NCBI GenBank assembly: GCA_034231615.1
Contig: CM067298.1
Location: 37,020,127-37,084,126 of the forward strand
Reading direction: 5' to 3'
Source: Meghimatium bilineatum
Lineage: Eukaryota; Mollusca; Gastropoda; Stylommatophora; Philomycidae
DNA: 64,000 nt
In this document: positions 57,222 through 64,000 of the stretch, piece by piece
How positions within the stretch are numbered: position 1 is the first letter of the stretch
Layout: every line of letters starts with the position of its first letter
Program-made: the position numbers and the translations under genes
Notes under the pieces: generated by a model
Databases searched by the model: none
What the model saw: the letters and a program-made list of their open reading frames with translations, nothing else
What the model was told of the DNA's origin: nothing

Positions 57222-58830
57222 TGGATAAAGATGATCCAGTTGCAAGAAAATGTCAAAACACATAAGAGGGAAAAGCTAGATGGGCGAGTCATCAAAGTCA
57301 AGAGTCACTTGCTCGGATTCATGCAGCAAATTCTACACAGAGCATAGACATAGAAGTGAAAGAGATAGGCAAAGAGAGTTCTGCAGTGCTATATAACCCC
57401 TATACTAACATATGGGTGAGAGTCTTGGACAATAAACAAACTGGATAGTGGGAGATTGGAGGCAACAGAGATGTGGTTCTACAGAAGAATGCTGAGAATA
57501 CCATGGACTGCCAGAAAAACTAATGTAGAGGTGTTGAAAGAGTCAAATGCGAAACGGACCTTAATCAACAATATAAGAAAAAGGCAATATTCTTTTTTTG
57601 CCACTTCATGAGACAGGCAGGTTTAAAGAACATAATCACAACAGGCAAGATTGAAGGCACCAAAGACACAGGGCGACAACGTGAGAAAATATTAGACAGT
57701 TTGATAACCTGGCACGGCAAGGAAACAACAACGACTTTGATACATAATATTGTGGATAGAGAGCTGTGGAGAGCCATGACCGCCTACACCACCCGGCATG
57801 GCACCTGATGATGATGAGGCAAAGAATTGATCAAGAAACCCTTCAACAAAGACAAAAAGGACTTGCTAAGTATGCTGATTTGCATCGGCGTTGAGCTAAG
57901 CAAGAAACACCAGTGCAAAGAGAAAATCAACAAGCTAGGAAAAGAGAATACCAACATTGTCACAGACAGCATGAAACTGTAGAGTAAACGCAGAGATGTC
58001 GAGCTGCAGATGCTGAGGCTCACTCATTGTCACAAATGCATCGAAGTCAAGAAATTTCAAACACAGCATCAAATTTTGCTGAGAATAATGTTGCTGCACA
58101 TAGCTGTTGAATTTTCGATATTATATATCAATTTTGTGGTGCTAAACATTTTTGGATGAACTATGGCAAGTTTACAAGTTGTTGCAGAAAGGGAAAGATC
58201 ATGCTCCTATGGCCACAAGACATTCATGGTAATAAGCTGGAGTATCCAGAGTTCCTGCGCTTGATGCTCTCTGGTAATACACACATTTTCACAAGAATAT
58301 TTGCTCTTATAATAGCACTCTTTTTTTGTGCATCAATGGGAGCAAAAATTACAAATTGTCACAGTTTAGATCCATATGTTTTAAGAGTTCATGGACAAAC
58401 TTATCATTTAACTTCTCAATATACAACCACCATACAACAAAGTTCCACAGTTCATTCAGTAGTGTATGTTTTGGACAGTACTCAAGCAATAGACGTTCAA
58501 CAAGCACATGCAGCAAATGCTACATGCGGATGAGAAATTCTTGATAAAATCAATCTATTTTTTACCAACACAGACTAGCATGGTCATATCAGTTAATGTG
58601 TGATATTAGAACAAGAGAGATTCAGAATGCTGCTCAAACTGGAAGAGAAATCTCAATAGTAAACTTGGTCTTCAATCTGATCAACGTTACTATCATGAAC
58701 CAACATCTAAGGAGGTTGCAATGGTTTCCGTCAACGAAGATGGAGAACCACATTTTAACAGCAACATTCACATTTTGACCCAGAGAATCCAACAAAGCAG
58801 TTATTTTTTGTCTTATTTGTAGCAATGAAG
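57222..58830 (+). mobile_element. Helitron Rep/helicase N-terminal remnant
   Basis: Broken frames resemble Helitron-encoded proteins: a basic head (HQSQESLARIHAAN, RQRIDQETLQQRQKGLAKYA), then CGAKHFW, FTSCCRKGKI, EYPEFLRLMLSGN, FASMGAK-like ASMGAKI, LRVHGQTYHLTSQ, VYVLDSTQAIDVQQAHAANA, and IRTREIQNAAQTGREISIVN. Neither the HUH nickase nor the helicase motors are visible. An RTE fragment interrupts it at 57376-57816. Confidence 0.7.
57376..57816 (+). mobile_element. RTE-like LINE 3' fragment nested in Helitron, 9-bp TSD
   Basis: It is flanked by aggcaaaga at 57367-57375 and 57817-57825. It encodes ESWTINKLDSGRLEATEMWF, RRMLRIPWTARKTNVEVL, then GTKDTGRQREKILDSLITWH and a (gat)n 3' end, the tail of an RTE protein. 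Confidence 0.9.
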
Positions 58831-58987
58831 ATGAGCAGTAGCAAAAATGTGTATAATACATGTGTTTCAAACAGAATCTGTTAATGAAAGTTTGCAATGT
58901 TCAAATGTTTTAATTTCAGATAGTGATGTGAAAAAATATCAAGGCATTCTTTCAGTGCTTATTTTGCTGTGTTATAAAGTTTTGAGA

Positions 58988-59141
58988 ATGCCACACACAA
59001 TACTTATTGCTAGCTTTAAAGATGGAATTGAGACTAATGAACTCAAAGATTACATCAAGACAACTCTCCCAAATCATAACAATGTCTGGATGGACCCATA
59101 CAGAAAACCCAGAGCTGTGGTATTATTTGACAAAGATATTG
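58988..59141 (+). CDS. PARP14-like exon 1 of those seen
   Basis: It ends at gtaagt (59142), one base into a codon. The frame is open 5' to 58847, so an upstream exon or 5' UTR is possible. It starts about 160 bp after the Helitron remnant. Confidence 0.55.
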
Positions 59142-62100
59142 GTAAGTGGATTTAATGTATTTATTATCTTTATTGCCATAAATCCAAACTTTAAAATGTA
59201 AAAAAGGCAAGGTGCATGTATTTCGCCATCAAAATTTAGTAATTAACAATTAAAACTAAACTAAAACATTGTTAGGTTCCTTTGCAGGATAATGTGTCCA
59301 CACACATTCCAACTTTTTAATATTAGGCTTGATTTCATACAGCTTCCGTGACATTAAGATAAGAAACATGTAGCATCTGCTACCGATCATTCGATCAATG
59401 CACTGAGCCCCTCCCCCATAGGTCTTCCAGGGGAGGGGGAAAGGGGGCTCAGTACTTTGTGCGCAGATCAATGGATACTGCGTTGCATGTGCATTTAGCA
59501 AAAGTTCATTTTGTTAAATAATATATAGTTTGTTTCATTAGAAGCATGGACCCTATTCTAAAGCTAAGCAGGTCACAACAAACCACAATCTTTAGACTTT
59601 GCACAGGACACTGCAGACTACAAGCACATCTCCACAAAATTAAGGCTGTCCAAACTGACTAATGCCCATGTCAAAAGGGTCCCAAGACTCCAGAAAACAT
59701 TCTGCAGACATGCTTTGATGACGTGAGAACTAAAATATGGCCCCAAGAGACAGATCTGAAGGTAAAGCTGTGGGCAACTGTGAGGACCTCCTGCTGACGA
59801 CTGAATTTGTGGAGGCGGCCCACCTTCCTCTATAGATTTATGAACATAAGTAACTGATCACAGAAGAAGAAGAAGAAAACTCCAGTGCATGTCTGGTTAT
59901 ATTTTCTGGAGTCTTTCTTAAAGTGTGTCCTATCTCAATTTTATGCATATCTTTACCTCCACCTGACACTAGTGTGTTCTCTTCCACAACTCATTTGATA
60001 TAATCTCTGAACATTTAAAATCACCCAATCTTCACGTATTGAATTATAGAGATATGTTTTGCTTTTAGCAAATTTATATAAAATTATACGGTAAGTAAAG
60101 TTTAAATCATTACTTGTAGTACATTCTGAGTTAATTATTTTTCTGCAGAACTGAAAAATATTCAGCAACAAGTCAACAGTGCTGACACATATGTTGATGT
60201 AACCAAGCCTACACAAAGCATACTTGTGAAAACATATAAGTCTGTGACCTTTGGTGTAGAGGATAAATTAAAGTACCTTTTCACATCCCGTCGACATGGT
60301 GGAAGTAGAGTGTCAAAGGTTGAACAAAGAAATTCAAAGGAAGATGACTGCTATGAAATTTGTTTTCTTGATTGGGGTTTGTGAATTTTGAATATGTTGC
60401 CAACATTAATTTTATTTCTCATTTGCATTTAACATTAAAGAGTAATCATTCTTTAAAACATAATAATAAACATATTATCATTTTTAAAAAATACTATATA
60501 TATCTATTTATATTTTAACCTTTTATATTATTTTTTTTAAAGTTTATATTTGAAAATATTATTTAACAATTTGTTTAATCTATGTCAATAACTCCTCAGA
60601 TTCTGTAATGAAGGCTTGCAAACAAACATGGAAAGTAGAAGAACAGATACTGACTGTAACTCCTTATTTTGAATGCTTTAAAGAACCTATGAAGAAACAA
60701 ATGCAACGATTAATAAACAATCCAGCTGCACAAGCTGAAGTGGTGAACAAGAGTGTTGAAAAACATGTTAGTGCTCCACCAGCTATATTGAAACTGAAGG
60801 ATTCTACTTTAAAATCATTGCCACCACTGCCTTTATATGCTGAAGCTGCAAAGACAAATACCGAAGATCACCATTCTGTGGAACGGCCTATACTAATTCA
60901 ACCAGAAATGCAAGAAACTGTGTGTTCATTTAACCAGTTATCAGATTTGGCTTCAGCTCCAGCAGTTCATATTTTAAATGCTGACAAGAATAAAGAAGAA
61001 TATAATTCATCAGTTAAAAAACACAGTATTAAACATCAGGAAAGTACAGCTGACTTCAAAGTTTCAAAACCAGTTATAGAACATCATTATATTCTAATGC
61101 TTCTTCATCTACTCCGTTTTGAAAGAGCCGTGCAAACTCTGTATAGCAGGATGACAGTGGTAATTGATGAAACTACATGGGACATTGAAATGACAGGTTC
61201 CATTTCATCCTTGAAGAAAATTCAGAAACTGTTAGCTGATGTAGATGAGGTAATTTGTGTTTATAGCTTGGTTTACAGTAACTAGAATAAGTAAAGTTCC
61301 CTCTTCTAAACCGTTGAGGTGTATTGGGAATATGGTGTTAACCTATATTATCCATTGGTCAATATATACCTAGGAATGATGTGATTAGCACCACTCTGCC
61401 ACCTTTACTTTATCAGTTGCAAATAATCAGTTCAATAACTTTTAGCATGCTGTCATCGACTACATTCACCAGACTCAGTGTATTTTGAGCTGCTGTCATA
61501 TCGAGTCTCCCATTGCTATACATATCTTTCAACAAGGAAATCATGATTGTAAATTAATGCCATTTATCAGGGTAATTCAGGAATTGGAAATAGTCATAAT
61601 TTAACTACCATTTTCATTGGTTTTCTAAGCATGAGGTCTAGATGTTTAGTACCACAGAAGATGGATGTGTCAGGGCATTGGTGCAAATAAAATGGTGACA
61701 CAATGTATTTCCATTCTCTGGATTAAATCCTGCTGGAAATGTAGTAGGACAAGTCTAGCTAAAAGAGAGATCCAGCGGGAGTTTGAAAATAAACCTGAAG
61801 ATGTTTTGTAAATATTTTTCTCTGTAATTTGTAAAAATTGTTCAAAATGGCTTATATTTTTAGGAAACATTTTTCTCATTTTGATCGCAAAGTATTTCTT
61901 AGTTTTATGGATGCAAAAAATATTTTCTCAACTCCAGATAGCTGAGAATTGGGACAGCAGTTCTTTGTCTAGTGTGTCTGATGATGAAATGTATCGTGGA
62001 TATTGTTCTTCTTCTGCGTTCAGCATCTGTGGTCATACTATATTGTCAGGCCTGTCGTCAAGACGAAGTCCACTGTCTTCTCCAGGTCAGAGCGGCTGCC

Positions 62101-63779
62101 CCATAGCTTTTGCCTCAAGTCTGTATCCTCTGGCCAGGTCTGCTGTCTCAGCTCTTTGTATGTTGGGCAGTCCTGAAGTATGTGTTCCAGGGTCTGAGTT
62201 CCTGATCCACATGGACTGTGGATATTGTTGATATAAGAACCTTTCAGGTTACAATAATCTTTATCTTCGCAACTTTTCTGAAGGTGTAGGACCACTAGAC
62301 CAAACATAACGTGTTCTGTTTGTTTTCACAAACAGTAATATAAACACATTAGTTTGGTTATGAAATGATATAAGAAATAGAATAGGCATTTAGCTGCATT
62401 ATATCCTGCATTGAATAGATCGAATTTGTAGGACCATTAGGCCTAGCTGATAACATTAGTGACATGTTTCATTTTATTTCACAGATGATATAATGAACAT
62501 GTTAGTTTGGTTATGAAATGACACTAGAAATATAATAGGTCTAGGCATTATATCCCGTATTCAATATATTGAACAAGAATAGGTGTCACTTATTATATGT
62601 TTGTGGTTTGTTTGCATTTTTCATCTTCACCATTTTCTCACATATCACACATAGAGCAACAAAACTTACATCATTACATTCAGTAACCGTTCCTTTATTT
62701 CCATTTGAAAAATTATACAAAAAGCTAATGCATTTTCCAAATACCTTCCATAAATAACGTATAAAGTCAACAACTAATGCAGTTTCATGGAAAATAATAT
62801 AATTTTAATGCAGTGTGCAAAAATTTAATGTAAATAACCAAAATATCAGAGGACTGGGCAATGTTTTTGGTGAGAAGACAGTATCCCAGTCATCTTGGTT
62901 ATCAAGTTTTTTATGGTTGTGTTTTCTTAACAGTTATTTATTTCTTGAAAAGGGCTCCGATTGGACCGATACATTGATAATTGTCCTTGTTCTATGTTTT
63001 AGTGTTATTTATTATTGTTTTATATCGATAGTTAGGTATTCACAGTAACCTGTTTACTTTATTTAGGATTTACCTAATGTTTAATGTCAATTCCAACCAA
63101 TTTAGTTGTTTATATGTAGTGTGCACCACAATAATAAGTAGAATTTGAAATTGACTCCACCATGTTAGAATTGAAATAATTCACTTTATCACAAGGCTTG
63201 ATTATGTTTCTTATTCACAAACTAGCAAAACTACTCTAGAAAAGATATGAAAAAATACTCTCATAAATTTCCAGCGCTGATCTGTAACTCACAAAATGTA
63301 CAATGGATATAGAAAGCCCACATGCTAAATTTATGTTAACCCATTTTGCTGTTGCTGCTGTACAAAGATGTTACCTAACTTCATAGTCACTTATTTAATG
63401 TGGATTTCTCTGATAAGAGACAAAAATGAGAGTTTTCATGTATTATATGTTTCCATTTGTGATTTTAATAAATAAAATATACTTCAAATGACATTTGTAA
63501 TAGTATTGACATTCACATACACTTACTGTGGAATACAGCTTTTTATGCAGGTCTACTAATTTAATTTTGTTTTAAATAAAACTCAATAAAAGATTTAAAT
63601 GTTCAGTGTATTTATTATAACTTCAGACAAATCAACCAGAAGTTGTTGAAAGACTTTTGGCAAATGATGCAGTCCAACAAGATTTAAAGGCATTCATTAA
63701 CTCTGAAGGATATTATGTAGACATGATTGACATGCATGGTAAACTACAACTGCAAGTGAAAAATGGAAATGAAATGAAG
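58988..63779 (+). CDS. PARP14/PARP10-like protein, N-terminal RRM region (3' partial)
   Basis: Exons 58988-59141, 60149-60376, 60600-61249 and 63627-63779 join in one frame, 395 codons with no stop, continuing beyond the window. The first exon begins MPHTILIASFKDGIETNELK, an RRM-like strand and helix. The second has SILVKTYKSVTFGVEDKLKY followed by FTSRRHGGSRVSKVE and CYEICFLDW, which matches the RRM of PARP10/14 with its RRSGGG-like turn; the third starts DSVMKACKQTWKVEEQILTV then TPYFECF, the usual end of that repeat. A linker and a YILMLLHLLRFE/LYSRMTVVID repeat-like unit follow, continued in exon 4 (VVERLLANDAVQQDLKAF). Family members are mono-ADP-ribosyltransferases with macrodomains; those and the catalytic domain would lie downstream and are not seen. 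The start Met is a guess; the frame is open further 5'. Confidence 0.6.
59272..59568. mobile_element. MITE copy 2 of the 18.6-kb type
   Basis: Shared blocks: ttccgtgaca, gcatctgctaccgatcatt, a fold-back core (actgagcccctcccc ... ggggctcag-like), gcatgtgcatttagcaaaag and tatatagtttgtttcatt. Its ends are more diverged than those of the first copy. It sits in the first PARP-like intron. Confidence 0.75.
59575..59882 (+). mobile_element. LINE family E 3' fragment
   Basis: TTIFRLCTGHCRLQAHLHKI, then TPENILQTC and IWPQETDLKVKLW match the end of the family E protein (EHILQDCP, WPE.T.L..KLW). It ends in (gaa)n. Intronic in the PARP-like gene. Confidence 0.75.
60149..60376 (+). CDS. PARP14-like exon 2: RRM core
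   Basis: The acceptor ttctgcag ends at 60148. The donor is gtttgt at 60377, chosen because it makes LDW|D with the next exon. It encodes IQQQVNSADTYVDVTKPTQS and the RRM strand ILVKTYKSV. Confidence 0.75.
60600..61249 (+). CDS. PARP14-like exon 3
   Basis: The acceptor aactcctcag ends at 60599 and the donor gtaatt starts at 61250. It is a 216-codon open stretch with the RRM end, a Pro/Ser-rich linker and a segment HHYILMLLHLLRFE that may begin another KH/RRM-like unit. Confidence 0.8.
61655..61805 (+). repeat. SINE2 copy 5
   Basis: gatggatgtgtcagggcatt, gcaaataaaatggtgacac, ccattctctggat, ctgctggaaatgtagtagga and gagatccagcgggagtttg match SINE2. It lies in a PARP-like intron. Confidence 0.8.
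62005..62310 (-). mobile_element. LINE family E 3' end, reversed
   Basis: On the minus strand: SPCGSGTQTLEHILQDCPTY, ELRQQTWPEDTDLRQKLWGS and LEKTVDFVLTTGLTI, then a 3' terminus tgctgaacgcagaagaagaa. The Cys-rich tail is typical of Jockey-like elements with RNase H. Confidence 0.85.
62320..63620 (+). other. PARP-like intron, nothing further recognised
   Basis: AT-rich sequence. A short open frame at 62815-63048 is hydrophobic but has no splice or homology support. Confidence 0.4.
63627..63779 (+). CDS. PARP14-like exon 4
   Basis: The acceptor ataacttcag ends at 63626 and the donor gtttgt starts at 63780. It is phase 0 at both ends, 51 codons: TNQPEVVERLLANDAV, then SEGYYVDMIDMHGKLQL. Confidence 0.75.
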
Positions 63780-64000
63780 GTTTGTATAATAAGTATTAGG
63801 CCTACTTTAGTGGGTTTTTTTTCAAATAACTGCTTTTATTTTATATTAAATCAAGCCATTCTAAACCATGAAGCCAAAGGTATTGTAGTGTATAGGGTAG
63901 CCGGAGACAATGATGCTCATTTTTCACTTTTTTGCGTATTCTGACAAATAGATTTAACTATGAGAGACCAAACTAGTAGCAGTGTGTAGCTTATCCATCA

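Noticed and set aside
62815-63048. Hydrophobic 77-residue open frame as a membrane protein
   Set aside because: It lies within an intron of the PARP-like gene without splice sites, homology or a conserved start context.

Overview
The window is AT-rich nuclear DNA from an invertebrate animal: split genes with GT-AG introns, standard genetic code, and very heavy transposable-element load. The mix of a metazoan dual oxidase, a PARP14-like RRM protein, RTE- and Jockey-like LINEs, tRNA-derived SINEs and a Helitron remnant fits a lophotrochozoan, perhaps a gastropod mollusc. That placement is inference; an arthropod is not excluded.

Three protein-coding genes are supported. (1) Positions 247-25645, plus strand: the last 12 exons of a dual oxidase (DUOX), covering the whole ferric-reductase/FAD/NADPH half (543 residues counted from the Met at 260). 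All exon phases join in one frame, both heme-histidine pairs are present, and the reading ends in the DUOX-type C-terminus. One intron, starting at 17131, has a GC donor. The N-terminal peroxidase half lies upstream of the window. (2) Positions 34008-37648, minus strand: a two-exon gene for a 495-residue Ser/Asn/Lys-rich protein of unknown function. (3) Positions 58988-63779, plus strand, running off the window: the first exons seen of a PARP14/PARP10-like protein with RRM-type repeats.

Almost everything else is mobile-element debris. Families could be told apart by comparing copies within the window: RNase H LINE families A (four copies) and B; RTE-like families C and D; Jockey-like families E and F; SINE1, SINE2, SINE3 and further tRNA-derived SINEs; two MITE types; a Helitron fragment; and an unknown 1.23-kb retro-inserted sequence. 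Between 40 and 58 kb the elements are stacked inside each other, and several insertions are proven by target-site duplications (TSDs): SINE2 in LINE F, a hAT-like MITE in LINE C, LINE E in LINE D, the unknown sequence in LINE A, and an RTE fragment in the Helitron.

Layout: 0.2-25.8 kb DUOX with repeat-filled introns; 26-34 kb intergenic with LINE/SINE fragments; 34-37.7 kb minus-strand gene; 38-49 kb SINEs plus LINEs A, F and C; 49.9-50.2 kb a CpG-rich patch that may be a promoter; 50.5-58.8 kb nested LINEs and Helitron; 59-64 kb PARP14-like gene with repeats in its introns.
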